From: JAAFIP01 sp963775085
GTDB taxonomy: Bacteria; Pseudomonadota; Gammaproteobacteria; Burkholderiales; Burkholderiaceae_C
Direction of reading: 5' to 3'
DNA length: 64,000 nt
Assembly (NCBI GenBank): GCA_963775085.1
Contig: CAVZHO010000008.1
Coordinates: 1-64,000 of the forward strand
The notes below the pieces were generated by a model that was not told the DNA's origin, made no database searches, and saw only the letters and a program-made list of their open reading frames with translations. Below, in pieces: positions 53,943 to 64,000 of this stretch (its first letter is position 1; the number at the start of each line of letters is the position of its first letter). Made by a program: the position numbers and the translations under genes.

Positions 53943-55183
53943 GAAGCCACCTCCGGGCTGGTCAGCGCGCTGCCTGCCGCATCAGCAAGCCATTGTGGCT
54001 GCTGTAGCAGGTCACGCAACTCGGCCAGAAACCTCGCGCCCAGGTGTCCGTCCGAGACGCGATGGTCTGCAGCCAAACTGGCTGTGACCACCGCCAGCGC
54101 GCGCACCTCGCCGTTTTGAACCCAAGGGCGCACCGCCAAGCTGCCAAAGCCCACCAGTGCTACCTGCGGCGGATAGATCACGCCAAAAACCGACTCCACG
54201 CCCTGGTCGCCCAGATTGGTAACCGTGATGGTGGGGTCGCTCATCTCGGAACTGCGCAGCGAGCCTGCCCGTGCGCGCTTGACCAGGTCGGCCAGTTCGC
54301 GCATCAGTTGCTCCAGCGGCTTGGAGGCGACATCATGAAGAGCTGGAGCCACCAGCCCTCCGCCACGCAGCGAGATCGCCACGCCCGTATGCACCGCAGC
54401 ACTTTGCTCAAATGCCCCGACGCGGTAAAAGCCATTCAATTGCGGTACCCGTTGCAGGGCCAGCGCCACCGCCTTGAGTTGCAATACGGCGGGCAGGATG
54501 CGTTCTGTTATCGGCAGGGATTCGTTATGTCGTTGCAGCCAGGCCAGCGCATCGGCCATGAGAATGGTCTCGCCGAGGTAGTAGTGGGGAATTTCGCGCT
54601 TGGAACGGCCCATGGCGGCGGCGATGGCCTTGCGCATTTCCTTCTGGCGACCCGGCGTTACGCCTGGGGGTGCTAACGGTGTGGTGACCGCAGCAGACAC
54701 CTTAACTGCGGCAGCTTCAATGTCGGCCAGGGTCACCGAGCCCTGCGCGCCGCTGCCCGTGACGGTGTCGGGATCAATGCCCAGTGCTTTGGCGCGCTGG
54801 CGTGCGGACGGAGACACTAGATGGTGTGCCGAGCCTGAAACTGGCGCGGCATCGGGAACGCGGTCCGCCGCAGGCAAGGGCGTCGTAGGGGCGGCTTTCG
54901 CACGCTCGGGTTCTGCCGCCAGCGTCGTCATGGTTGCGGTAGCCACACCCCGTTCGCGCAACCTGGCCATTACGGTGCCCACCGGTATTTTTTCGCCGGG
55001 CTGTGTCAGCAGCTCGGCCACCACGCCATCTTGCCAAATCTCCACATCTACCGCCGCCTTGGACGTATCCACCACAGCCACCACTTGGCCACGTTTGACG
55101 CTATCGCCCGGCAAGACACGCCATTGCAGCAGTGTGCCTTCGTCCATGTCTGCGCCCAGCGAGGGCAACTTGAACTCGATCAT
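53939..55183 (-). CDS. 2-oxoacid dehydrogenase E2 (dihydrolipoyl acyltransferase)
   Basis: A 414-residue E2: one lipoyl domain with lysine in DTSKAAVDVE, a peripheral-subunit-binding segment (SPSARQRAKALGIDPDTVTGSG), and the catalytic domain with ADHRVSDGHLGARFL (histidine and aspartate of the HxxxDG site). It transfers acyl groups from E1 to CoA. The start ATG 55183 overlaps the E1 beta stop by four bases. E3 is not in the cluster. Pyruvate or acetoin dehydrogenase is likely; the substrate cannot be fixed. Confidence 0.88.
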   Translation of the reverse strand: MIEFKLPSLGADMDEGTLLQWRVLPGDSVKRGQVVAVVDTSKAAVDVEIWQDGVVAELLTQPGEKIPVGTVMARLRERGVATATMTTLAAEPERAKAAPTTPLPAADRVPDAAPVSGSAHHLVSPSARQRAKALGIDPDTVTGSGAQGSVTLADIEAAAVKVSAAVTTPLAPPGVTPGRQKEMRKAIAAAMGRSKREIPHYYLGETILMADALAWLQRHNESLPITERILPAVLQLKAVALALQRVPQLNGFYRVGAFEQSAAVHTGVAISLRGGGLVAPALHDVASKPLEQLMRELADLVKRARAGSLRSSEMSDPTITVTNLGDQGVESVFGVIYPPQVALVGFGSLAVRPWVQNGEVRALAVVTASLAADHRVSDGHLGARFLAELRDLLQQPQWLADAAGSALTSPEVAS

Positions 55184-56166
55184 GCTGGCGTCCCCATCAC
55201 TGCCCGCACCGCCGCGACGATCTTGGGCACCTGTGGCAGGGCGGCCGCTTCCATGTGGCGGGCATAGGGAATGGGCACCTCCTCGCTGCATACGCGCGCC
55301 AAGGGTGCATCCAGATCAAAGAAGGCTTGTTCCATGATGCGGGCCATCACCTCGGCGGCCAGGCTGCCGGATCGCCAACCCTCGTCCACCACTATGGCGC
55401 GGCGGCATTTGCGCACCGAGGCCATCACGGTGGCATCGTCCAGCGGGCGTAGCACGCGCAGGTCGATCACCTCAGCGGCAATGCCAATGGCTGCCAATTC
55501 CTGCGCAGCCAGCAGCGCCTTGGGCAGGCAGCCGCCATAGGTGATCAGGCTGACATCGCGGCCAGGGCGGCGTACCCGTGCGCTGCAAATATCCACGGGC
55601 TCCGCCCCTGGCAGTTCACCTTCGGTGTTGTAGAGCTGGTTGTGCTCAAACATGATCACCGGGTCGGGGTCGGCCAGCGCGGGTGCCAGCATGCCGCGTG
55701 CGTCCTCCACAGTCGCCGGGGCCAGCACGCGCAGGCCCGGCACATGGGCATACCAGTTCTCCAGGCTGTGCGAATGCTGGGCCGCAAGTTGCCGCCCCGC
55801 GCCCGTGGCCATGCGGATGACAATGGGTACCGAGAACTGCCCGCCCGACATATGCCGCAGCGCCGCTGCCGTATTGACGATGGGGTCCAGCGCCAGCAGG
55901 CTGAAATTCACCGTCATGATCTCCACGATGGGCCGCATGCCGCCCAGTGCAGCGCCAATGCCTGCGCCGACAAAGCCCAGTTCCGACAACGGCGTATCGC
56001 GCACGCGCAGCTCGCCAAACTCGGCCAGCAAGTCCTTCGTTACGGCATAGCTGCCGCCGTAGCGGCCAATGTCCTCACCCATGATGAACACACGTGGGTC
56101 GCCTAGCAGGGCCTCGCGGTGCGCGGCGCGCAGGGCTTCGCGGTAAGTGGTGGTGCCCATGGTCAT
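55180..56166 (-). CDS. 2-oxoacid dehydrogenase E1 beta subunit
   Basis: A 328-residue transketolase-type pyrimidine-binding subunit: YREALRAAHREAL, GEDIGRYGGSYAVTKDLLAEFG, RDTPLSELGFVGAGIGAAL. Start ATG 56166 (MTMG) is used; ATG 56160 is an alternative. Downstream it is coupled to E2. The layout E1alpha, E1beta, E2 is typical of Gram-positive-type pyruvate and of acetoin complexes rather than the single-chain AceE. Confidence 0.9.
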   Translation of the reverse strand: MTMGTTTYREALRAAHREALLGDPRVFIMGEDIGRYGGSYAVTKDLLAEFGELRVRDTPLSELGFVGAGIGAALGGMRPIVEIMTVNFSLLALDPIVNTAAALRHMSGGQFSVPIVIRMATGAGRQLAAQHSHSLENWYAHVPGLRVLAPATVEDARGMLAPALADPDPVIMFEHNQLYNTEGELPGAEPVDICSARVRRPGRDVSLITYGGCLPKALLAAQELAAIGIAAEVIDLRVLRPLDDATVMASVRKCRRAIVVDEGWRSGSLAAEVMARIMEQAFFDLDAPLARVCSEEVPIPYARHMEAAALPQVPKIVAAVRAVMGTPA

Positions 56167-56230
56167 GCCCAATTGGCCCCGCGCCGGGTATTGACCGTGG
56201 CACAGAAAAAGATCACCAGCAGGGGCGTAC

Positions 56231-57241
56231 TCATGGCAGTACTCCTTGTGCCGTCGGAGTGGTGACATCCTGCCCCAGGTTTTCGACCGGCTCCCAACTG
56301 CCGGCCTCGGCAAATTGAACGGCGGCTTCAACCTCGGCCTGCACCTCGCGGTCCAGCGCCTGGAACTCGTCTTCACTCATCAGGTTCTCAGCTTTCAGCC
56401 GGTCGGTGAAGGTGTGGATTGGGCCATGCTGCTTCCAGCGTTCGACCTCGGCCTTGTCGCGGTACAGCTCGGCATCAAACATGGAATGCGCCCGCATCCG
56501 GTAGGTGTGCAGCTCCAGGAACAGCGGGGACTGGGTGGCGCGCACCTGGGCTACGGCCTGGCGTGCGGCGTCATGCACAGCCAGCACATTCATGCCGTTG
56601 ACCTGGGCACTGGGCATGTTGTAGCCCGCTGCCTTGGTCGTCAGCGATATCTGCGCCTGGCTGCGCGAGAGCGCCGTACCCATGGCGTACAGGTTGTTCT
56701 CACAGATGAACAGCACCGGCAGCCGCCACAGGGCAGCCAGGTTCATGGCCTCGTGGAACGCGCCTTCAGCCACCGCGCCTTCGCCAAAAAAGCAGGCCGT
56801 GACGCGGTCCTTGCGCGCTGCCAACTGGTCGGCCAGCGCCAGGCCTACCGCCAGCGCCAGGCCGCCACCGACGATGGCGTTGCCGCCAAAAAAATGGGTG
56901 GCGCGGTCAAACAGGTGCATGGAGCCACCGCGCCCCCGCGCGCAGCCTTCCTGCTTGCCATACATCTCAGCCATGATCGAATGCATCGACAACCCGCGCA
57001 GTAGCGCGTGGCCATGCTCGCGGTAGGTGGCGACTACGTTGTCCTCAGGTAGCAGGTTAGGCATGACACCAGCGGCCACCGCTTCCTCGCCAATATACAG
57101 ATGCAGAAAGCCGCGAATCTTGGTCTCGCCATAGAGCTGGGCGCAGCGTTCCTCAAGGCGGCGGATACGCAGCATGCCCTGCACCCGGGCCAGGCAAAAT
57201 TCTCGGCCGTAGGTGCTCGGATCGGTAGAGGTGTCGCTCAC
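56231..57241 (-). CDS. 2-oxoacid dehydrogenase E1 alpha subunit
   Basis: 336 residues with the thiamine diphosphate motif GDG-like FFGEGAVAEGAFHEAMNLAALWRLPVLFICENN. Other family segments are YREHGHALLRG and GRGGSMHLFD, and the phosphorylatable-loop region YRMRAHSMFD. With E1 beta it decarboxylates the 2-oxoacid. It lies nine bases downstream of the acyl-CoA synthetase gene and 64 bases before E1 beta. Confidence 0.9.
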   Translation of the reverse strand: MSDTSTDPSTYGREFCLARVQGMLRIRRLEERCAQLYGETKIRGFLHLYIGEEAVAAGVMPNLLPEDNVVATYREHGHALLRGLSMHSIMAEMYGKQEGCARGRGGSMHLFDRATHFFGGNAIVGGGLALAVGLALADQLAARKDRVTACFFGEGAVAEGAFHEAMNLAALWRLPVLFICENNLYAMGTALSRSQAQISLTTKAAGYNMPSAQVNGMNVLAVHDAARQAVAQVRATQSPLFLELHTYRMRAHSMFDAELYRDKAEVERWKQHGPIHTFTDRLKAENLMSEDEFQALDREVQAEVEAAVQFAEAGSWEPVENLGQDVTTPTAQGVLP

Positions 57242-57250
57242 AAAATCTCC

Positions 57251-59020
<1,770 letters not shown>

Positions 59021-59035
59021 AGGTCACCATTGGTT

Positions 59036-60133
59036 TCACATCGCCTGGGCAGCCTGCCCCGAATGGATAACTATCGGGATGCGCTTCCTGCCAAAATTGC
59101 CACCCCGCACATCAAAACGCCCGGCGATGGCGGTACCGCATTCCGGGCAGCGGCGTTCGGGGGTGAGTCGGTATTGCTTGATCTGGTACCAGTCGCGCAC
59201 GATCAGCGGCGCCTGGCATTGTGGACAATAGGTGGTGTCGCCTTCTTCATGGTGCACGTTGCCGGTGTAGACGTAATGCAGGCCCGCCTGGATGGCAATG
59301 TCCCGCGCACGAATCAGGGTGGACGCTGGCGTGGCCGGGATGTCCGTCATCTTGTAGTCGGGGTGAAAGGCCGAAAAATGCAGTGGCACATCCGGCCCCA
59401 GTTGCTGCATGATCCATTGGCTCATCGCGGTAATTTCTTCGCTCGAATCGTTTTTTCCCGGAATCAAGAGGGTGGTGATCTCAAACCACACCGGCGTCTC
59501 CTGCTTGAGGTACACCAAGGTGTCCAGTACCGGTTGCAGGTGCGAGCCAGTGACCTTGAAGTAAAAGTCCTCGGTGAAGGCCTTCAGGTCGACGTTGGCG
59601 GCATCCATCTTGGCGTAAAAATCGCGCCGGGGCTGCGCGTGCATATAACCAGCGGTGACGGCCACCGCCTGCACCCCCACGGCGTGGCAGGCATCGGCCA
59701 CGTCCATGGCGTACTCGGCAAATATCACCGGGTCGTTGTAGGTAAAGGCAATACTCTTGCAGCCGTATTTAATGGCTTCGGCAGCGATGGTCTCGGGCGA
59801 GGCCTGGTCCATCAGGCGGTCCATGTCGCGCGACTTGCTGATGTCCCAGTTCTGGCAGAACTTGCAGGCCAAATTGCAGCCCGCTGTGCCAAACGACAGC
59901 ACACTGGTGCCCGGGTAGAAGTTGTTGAGCGGTTTCTTTTCGATCGGGTCGATGCAAAAGCCCGAGGAACGGCCGTAGGTGGTCAGGATCATTTGGTCGC
60001 CCTGGCGGGCGCGCACAAAGCAGGCGCCGCGCTGCCCGTCGTGCAGCCTGCAGTCACGCGGGCACAGGTCGCACTGGATACGCCCGTCACCCATCAGGTG
60101 CCAGTAGCGGCCAGGGTAGGTGGACTCTTGCAT
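59036..60133 (-). CDS. amrS: AmmeMemoRadiSam system radical SAM enzyme
   Basis: 365 residues. The radical SAM cluster is C86-X3-C90-X2-C93 (AGCNLACKFCQNWD). Extra cysteines near the N-terminus (CDLCPRDCRL) and a C-terminal zinc-ribbon-like pair (YCPQCQAP..RRCPECG) fit the family long form. ATG 60133 overlaps the AMMECR1 gene stop by one base. The reaction of this system is not established as far as I know. Confidence 0.9.
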   Translation of the reverse strand: MQESTYPGRYWHLMGDGRIQCDLCPRDCRLHDGQRGACFVRARQGDQMILTTYGRSSGFCIDPIEKKPLNNFYPGTSVLSFGTAGCNLACKFCQNWDISKSRDMDRLMDQASPETIAAEAIKYGCKSIAFTYNDPVIFAEYAMDVADACHAVGVQAVAVTAGYMHAQPRRDFYAKMDAANVDLKAFTEDFYFKVTGSHLQPVLDTLVYLKQETPVWFEITTLLIPGKNDSSEEITAMSQWIMQQLGPDVPLHFSAFHPDYKMTDIPATPASTLIRARDIAIQAGLHYVYTGNVHHEEGDTTYCPQCQAPLIVRDWYQIKQYRLTPERRCPECGTAIAGRFDVRGGNFGRKRIPIVIHSGQAAQAM

Positions 60134-60750
60134 CAGGGCCTCCCGCTCGCCAGGGCCAGCTCGCCCGCCAGGCCGCTGGGCGCAGCCTGCGGCTCCTTCC
60201 ACTTGGTGACCGTGTAGCGCTGTAGGCGCAAGCCTTCTGCCCAAAAATCGGGCGGCAGACCGGCCTTGCGTTTCAGGTGCGCCATGAACTCCGACGGCGT
60301 GGGCAGATGTTCCCACACCTGCGGCAAAAATGTACTGCGGTACGGTTCAAACTCCAGCAGTACGCCGTCGATACCGGGCTGGAGCTGGGCCAGCGCATGC
60401 GTTTCGCTTTCAAAGCGCAGGGTTTGCATGGGTGACAGCAAGGACACTTCTATTCTGGTCGCGGCCAGTTCCCGTAGCGTCAGCGGGGCAAAACGCCTAT
60501 CGCGCAGGGCTGCGGCAACTGCGTTGGCCTTCGCATCGGCCAGTAACGTGCGGTGCGCTTGTACCGTGCCAATGCAGCCGCGCAGTTCCCCCTGCTGAGT
60601 CAGGGTGACAAAACTGGCTCCCGGCTCGTGCAGCCAATCTGCATTCTCCGCCACCGCATGGGGGCGGCCCAGCGCGGTCGAAATCGAGGCCCGGGCGATC
60701 GACAGCAGTGTGTGGCCGGGGCTGGTGGGCTGGCCCGTATCAGTGGACAT
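60133..60750 (-). CDS. amrA: AmmeMemoRadiSam system protein A (AMMECR1 domain)
   Basis: A 205-residue AMMECR1-domain protein with the hallmark ELRGCIGTVQAHRTLLAD and SEFMAHLKRKAGLPPDFW. The human homologue is AMMECR1; a biochemical role has not been settled. It overlaps the Memo gene by 11 bases and the radical SAM gene by one, implying one complex or pathway. Confidence 0.92.
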   Translation of the reverse strand: MSTDTGQPTSPGHTLLSIARASISTALGRPHAVAENADWLHEPGASFVTLTQQGELRGCIGTVQAHRTLLADAKANAVAAALRDRRFAPLTLRELAATRIEVSLLSPMQTLRFESETHALAQLQPGIDGVLLEFEPYRSTFLPQVWEHLPTPSEFMAHLKRKAGLPPDFWAEGLRLQRYTVTKWKEPQAAPSGLAGELALASGRP

Positions 60751-61555
60751 GCTGGGGCTCCTGCATGAAGGCAAAAGCCGCATAGCCGACCACGCGGGTT
60801 TTGTCACCCGCCGTGTCCCCCGAGTTGCACAGGCCCAGGAGGTGGGGCTGTAGACCATGGCGTTTGGCGGCCAGCAGCAGGCCGTTGACTGGCGTGCCGC
60901 CACAGGCCTGTTCGTGCGTGAGCGTGGTGTCCAGGTGCAGAATGCTTTGCACGGTGTCCTGGTCCACCGTCTGCGCCCTGCGGTAGGGCAGGTAGTGCGA
61001 CAGGTCGGAGCTGATGACGATCAGCGTTTCTGGCCCGCCCCAGAGCAGCTCCAGCACCTGGGCAACTTCTGTAGGTGTCGCATCACCCACTGCCAGCGGC
61101 ACCAGCGTGAAGTCGTCCAGCGCCGCTTGCAAAAACGGCAACTGCACCTCCAGCGAATGCTCCCGCGCATGGGCCGCCGCGCTGACTACCACCTGGGGCA
61201 GATGTGCGATGGCCGCTATGGCGGCCTGGTCCACCTTGACCTCGCCCAGCGGTGTGGCAAAGCAGTCCACACCCGGCAGCGCCAAGCCGCGCACCGCCAC
61301 CCGGTGCACCGGGCCCAGCAACACCACACACCGAATGGTGCTGCGTGCCGCTGCCAGCCGTGCATAGGCCAGCGCGGCGGTGCTGCCCGAATATACATAG
61401 CCCGCGTGCGGCACGATGATGGCCTTGGGGGCTGCCGGCACCTTGGCAGTATCCGGTTGCGCCGCTTGCAGTAGCGCCGCTACATCCTGCAGCAGGGCTT
61501 GCCGGTGCGCCTGGTAAAAGGTGCCAGCAACCGCAGGTGGGCGCACGTTAAGCAT
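60740..61555 (-). CDS. amrB: AmmeMemoRadiSam system protein B (Memo-like)
   Basis: A 271-residue Memo-family protein: VRPPAVAGTFYQ at the start, metal-site histidines in IIVPHAGYVYSG and EHSLEVQLPFLQ and SSDLSHYLPYRRA, and CGGTPVNGLLLAA towards the end. Memo proteins resemble non-heme iron dioxygenases. ATG 61555 is used; ATG 61567 directly follows GGAGG and is also in frame. Confidence 0.92.
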   Translation of the reverse strand: MLNVRPPAVAGTFYQAHRQALLQDVAALLQAAQPDTAKVPAAPKAIIVPHAGYVYSGSTAALAYARLAAARSTIRCVVLLGPVHRVAVRGLALPGVDCFATPLGEVKVDQAAIAAIAHLPQVVVSAAAHAREHSLEVQLPFLQAALDDFTLVPLAVGDATPTEVAQVLELLWGGPETLIVISSDLSHYLPYRRAQTVDQDTVQSILHLDTTLTHEQACGGTPVNGLLLAAKRHGLQPHLLGLCNSGDTAGDKTRVVGYAAFAFMQEPQHVH

Positions 61556-61577
61556 GGCTGCATCCATCCTCCGCTGG

Positions 61578-62231
61578 TTACATGCTGATAACCAACTCGT
61601 TGTTGACGCGCGTGACGCCCGGCGCCGACCAGGTGGCACCCTCGGCGGCATTTTTCTCGGCCCAGGAGTGCACTTTGCCATGCAGCGTGACGATGCTGCC
61701 ATCGACCGATATTTCAATCCGCTTGGCCTCGCGCGTGACCTGGCGCGTCAGTGCGTCCTGGATGCGTTGGGTCAGGTTGGCTGGTACCGCCAGCTCCTTC
61801 AGATGGATGTTGTCGGTAATGCCCACCACGCCCTTGAGGGGGCGGATGATGTGTTCGACAGCACGGCGCTGAAAATGCCAGTCCAGCTCGCCCTTGAGGG
61901 TGACCCAGCCTTTCTCTACCGTCGCCTTCACGCGGTTGGGCGGCACCGAGGTGCTCCAGCCCAGTGCATGCTCGATGGCCGAAGCAATTTCGGTATCACT
62001 GCGCTTGTGGATACCGGCCGGGATGACATCCAGCTCGACGGCAATCGCGCCCACGCCGCTGACCCGATCCGCCGCACGCTTGGTCGCAATCTTCTCAGCA
62101 TAACTGTCCAAATGTCCGGTCAGTGTGACCACCCCCTCTTTGACAGCCACGCCCACGCGCGCCTCGGGCACCAGCGGATCCCACAGCATTTCGTTGAGCA
62201 CGTCCCTTTTCAGTTCAGAATCGGATTTCAT
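61578..62231 (-). CDS. Triple BON-domain protein
   Basis: 217 residues with three BON repeats, each with a GVVTLTGHLDSYAEK / GWVTLKGELDWHFQR / SIVTLHGKVHSWAEK type strand-turn-helix. BON domains are thought to bind membranes or lipids. No signal peptide is seen, so it is probably cytoplasmic or membrane-associated. It is the first gene of the AmmeMemoRadiSam-E1/E2 operon and lies about 70 bases after an FNR-like box. Confidence 0.88.
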   Translation of the reverse strand: MKSDSELKRDVLNEMLWDPLVPEARVGVAVKEGVVTLTGHLDSYAEKIATKRAADRVSGVGAIAVELDVIPAGIHKRSDTEIASAIEHALGWSTSVPPNRVKATVEKGWVTLKGELDWHFQRRAVEHIIRPLKGVVGITDNIHLKELAVPANLTQRIQDALTRQVTREAKRIEISVDGSIVTLHGKVHSWAEKNAAEGATWSAPGVTRVNNELVISM

Positions 62232-62299
62232 GGTTACTCCTCCAATCTACACATCACACACTGCATAGGGGGAGAATAAACGTGGTGAAATACGCGACG

Positions 62300-62313
62300 T
62301 TGAGAAATATCAA
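62300..62313 (-). promoter_or_regulatory. FNR/ANR-like box upstream of the BON-AmmeMemoRadiSam operon
   Basis: TTGAGAAATATCAA matches TTGAT-N4-ATCAA with one mismatch. A TATTCT -10-like element on the minus strand (62274-62279) lies 30 bases away centre to centre, compatible with class II activation. The same arrangement is present at hsp20. Confidence 0.65.
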
Positions 62314-62501
62314 CGCAGGTGGCCTTCGTCATCAATGGCTCCAAGCATCGGTCTAGTGCGGTCCATGTGCAGTCAAAGAACGCCCGTCCTTGGTGTTTGG
62401 GCACCCAGCGTTTCGCACCGCTGAGCGACGCTTTACAATCGAGGCGGCTTGCATTAAATTACTAACCAGTCAGTCATTAAAACAAACCCGGAGTGTCGCC
62501 T

Positions 62502-63758
62502 ATGTTGCCAATTTATGTACGAAATCCGGCCATAGTCCTTGCTAGCAGGACACAAGCAGCTACAGTATTTATAGCAATTAGTCTCTTGCTGGGTTTGGTG
62601 GCCTGTTCGAAACCTGTTCCGGTAGCCGAGCCCATGCGTGCCGTGAAGGTATTGACGGTCAGCGCCAGCGGCTTGCAGACGTCGCACGAATACGCTGGCG
62701 AGGTGCGGGCACGGGTGGAGTCGCGGCTGGGCTTTCGGGTGGCGGGCAAGATCACCAAGCGTCAGGCCGAGGTGGGGCAGCGTGTGCAAGCCGGGCAACT
62801 GCTGGCGCAGATTGACCCGCAAGACTACGCGCTGGCCGCCGATGCCGCCCGTGCCCAGGTAGCTGCCGCAGCAACTAACCGCGACTTGGCGGTGGCAGAC
62901 TTCAAGCGCTACCAAGTGCTCAAAGAGCAAAACTTCATTGGCAGCGCCGAACTGGAGCGGCGTGAGGCTATCCTCAAAGCTGCGCAGGCGCAGGTAGACC
63001 AGGCGCAGGCGCAGCTCAAGGCGCAGGGCAACCAGGCGACGTATGCCAATTTGGTGGCCGATGTCGCGGGCATCGTCACTGCCGTGGAGGCCGAGCCGGG
63101 CCAGGTGGTGGCTGCGGGCACGCCGGTGGTGCGCATTGCGCAAGATGGCGCGCGCGATGTAGTGTTCAACGTGCCCGAAGACCGCTTGCGTGAGACAGTC
63201 CTTGGCAGTGTGGTGACCATCAAGCAGTGGGCCAGCAACGGCCAGGCGCAGGGGAAGGTGCGTGAGGTGGCCGCCAGTGCCGACCCTGCAACCCGCACCT
63301 TTCCGGTGAAGGTGGCGGTAGATGCCAAGGACGCGCCCGCGCTGGGCTCGACCGTGTATGTCTACCCCGCCTCGCTCACCCAAGGTGTGCAAGTGATCAA
63401 GCTGCCGACCAGTGCGCTGTTCCAGTCGGACAAGGAGAGCCATGTGTGGCTGCTGGACCCTGCCAGCATGACGGTGAAAAGCACGCCAGTGCAAGTAGCT
63501 ACGGCAGACGGCAATGAGGCGGTGATAGCCGCGGGTTTGCAGCCGGGGGCCTTGGTGGTGTCTGCCGGGGTGCATGTGCTGTCACCCGGCCAGAAAGTCA
63601 CGATTTACCAGGCAAATAGCGCCGTAGTCCCTGATAACAGGACGCAAGCAGCTACAAAAATAATAGCAATTAAAACCCAGGCGGATGGCGCTTTCGCGGC
63701 CACACCCGCTCCCGCCGCGGCTCCCGCGGTGACTGCTACATCCGCTTTGCCCAAGTGA
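62502..63758 (+). CDS. RND efflux periplasmic adaptor (membrane fusion lipoprotein)
   Basis: A 418-residue HlyD/AcrA-type adaptor. The signal and lipobox (LLLGLVACS) are followed by a barrel-sandwich segment (VESRLGFRVAGKITKRQAEVGQRVQAGQLLAQIDPQ), a coiled coil and a beta-barrel domain. ATG 62502 has CCGGAG eight bases upstream. Both ends are unusual: the signal-peptide start (AIVLASRTQAATVFIAI) and a C-terminal stretch (AVVPDNRTQAATKIIAI) are encoded in the same frame by two copies of the dispersed hairpin repeat. The pump gene follows eight bases later. Confidence 0.88.
   Translation: MLPIYVRNPAIVLASRTQAATVFIAISLLLGLVACSKPVPVAEPMRAVKVLTVSASGLQTSHEYAGEVRARVESRLGFRVAGKITKRQAEVGQRVQAGQLLAQIDPQDYALAADAARAQVAAAATNRDLAVADFKRYQVLKEQNFIGSAELERREAILKAAQAQVDQAQAQLKAQGNQATYANLVADVAGIVTAVEAEPGQVVAAGTPVVRIAQDGARDVVFNVPEDRLRETVLGSVVTIKQWASNGQAQGKVREVAASADPATRTFPVKVAVDAKDAPALGSTVYVYPASLTQGVQVIKLPTSALFQSDKESHVWLLDPASMTVKSTPVQVATADGNEAVIAAGLQPGALVVSAGVHVLSPGQKVTIYQANSAVVPDNRTQAATKIIAIKTQADGAFAATPAPAAAPAVTATSALPK
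62521..62580 (+). repeat. Dispersed hairpin repeat, copy 12, in the adaptor signal peptide
   Basis: CATAGTCCTTGCTAGCAGGACACAAGCAGCTACAGTATTTATAGC has the arms GTCCT/AGGAC and GCTA/TAGC. It encodes the start of the signal peptide. Confidence 0.8.
63614..63672 (+). repeat. Dispersed hairpin repeat, copy 13, at the adaptor C-terminus
   Basis: CGTAGTCCCTGATAACAGGACGCAAGCAGCTACAAAAATAATAGC, the same arms and the same reading frame as copy 12 of the same gene. Confidence 0.8.
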
Positions 63759-63765
63759 GCGCGGC

Positions 63766-64000
63766 ATGACCACAACTAGCTCCCCCCAAGCTGGCACCAG
63801 CGTGCCGTCCAAGCCGTTTAACTTGTCCCAATGGGCGCTGGAGCACCGCCCACTCACCCGCTACCTGATGGCGGTGTTGCTGCTATTGGGCTTTGCGGCC
63901 TACTTTCAGTTGGGCCAGGACGAAGACCCGCCCTTTACCTTTCGCGTCATGGCCATTCGCCTGTTCTATCCCGGCGCCACCGCCCAGCAGGTCAACGAGC
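63766..64000 (+). CDS. RND efflux inner-membrane pump, N-terminal part
   Basis: A partial frame running off the right edge. After a soluble start, NLSQWALEHRPLTRYLMAVLLLLGFAAYFQLGQDEDPPFTFRVMAI gives the first transmembrane helix and the start of the pore domain of a heavy-metal/multidrug RND pump. It is eight bases after the adaptor gene and is its partner in a tripartite efflux system. Confidence 0.9.
   Translation, partial: MTTTSSPQAGTSVPSKPFNLSQWALEHRPLTRYLMAVLLLLGFAAYFQLGQDEDPPFTFRVMAIRLFYPGATAQQVNE

Overview
The window looks like a chromosomal segment of a betaproteobacterium, most likely a Burkholderiales/Comamonadaceae species of the Rhodoferax/Polaromonas type. The reasons are the moderately high GC content with Comamonadaceae-like proteins, several Bug/tripartite-tricarboxylate binding proteins, a methylmalonyl-CoA (propionate) operon, and a small dispersed hairpin repeat ending in a GCAGCTATT-like core, which I associate with that family. 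No rRNA, CRISPR array, transposase, integrase or phage gene is visible.

Layout. 1-10 kb: housekeeping genes. A frameshifted rdgB and a frameshifted hemW are followed by tRNA-Ser(UGA), greA, a membrane receptor with a worn-out GGDEF domain, dnaE and gnd. 10-13.5 kb: toxin-antitoxin (TA) genes (DUF433/DUF5615 pair, a lone HigA-type antitoxin, a HigBA pair with a stop codon in the toxin, a ParE-type pair) and two ~510-bp direct repeats. 13.5-16.9 kb: an AT-richer island with an exported cysteine-repeat protein and a small papain-like protein. 17-28 kb: a GntR regulator divergent from the propionyl-CoA/methylmalonyl-CoA operon (mcm, meaB, pccB, pccA, candidate epimerase), interrupted by vapBC and hipBA. 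28-38 kb: phoD-like, selU, tesA/ybbA, two Bug-type receptors, a HbpS-like protein, an HIBADH-type dehydrogenase, and a MoxR/VWA pair. 38-46.4 kb: a catabolic cluster with an intradiol dioxygenase, a hydratase, a TRAP transporter, a cyclase-family hydrolase, cupins and a flavin monooxygenase. 46.5-49.9 kb: a membrane H+-pyrophosphatase with a fused OmpA domain, opposite a soluble pyrophosphatase. 49.9-62.3 kb: an apparent low-oxygen/stress island. It holds hsp20-lon, a nitroreductase, and an operon of BON protein, Memo/AMMECR1/radical SAM triad, acyl-CoA synthetase, E1alpha, E1beta, E2 and acyl carrier protein. FNR/ANR-like boxes lie upstream of both hsp20 and the BON gene. 62.5-64 kb: the start of an RND efflux operon.

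The points most worth following are: (1) the FNR-boxed island joining the little-understood AmmeMemoRadiSam triad to a 2-oxoacid dehydrogenase, an ACP, an acyl-CoA synthetase, Lon and Hsp20; (2) the unrecognised cysteine-repeat/papain-like pair; (3) thirteen copies of a bipartite hairpin repeat, all read in the same direction, several of them in frame inside genes and two at opposite ends of one gene; (4) the direct repeats around TA cassettes, and the two TA modules set into the propionate operon.
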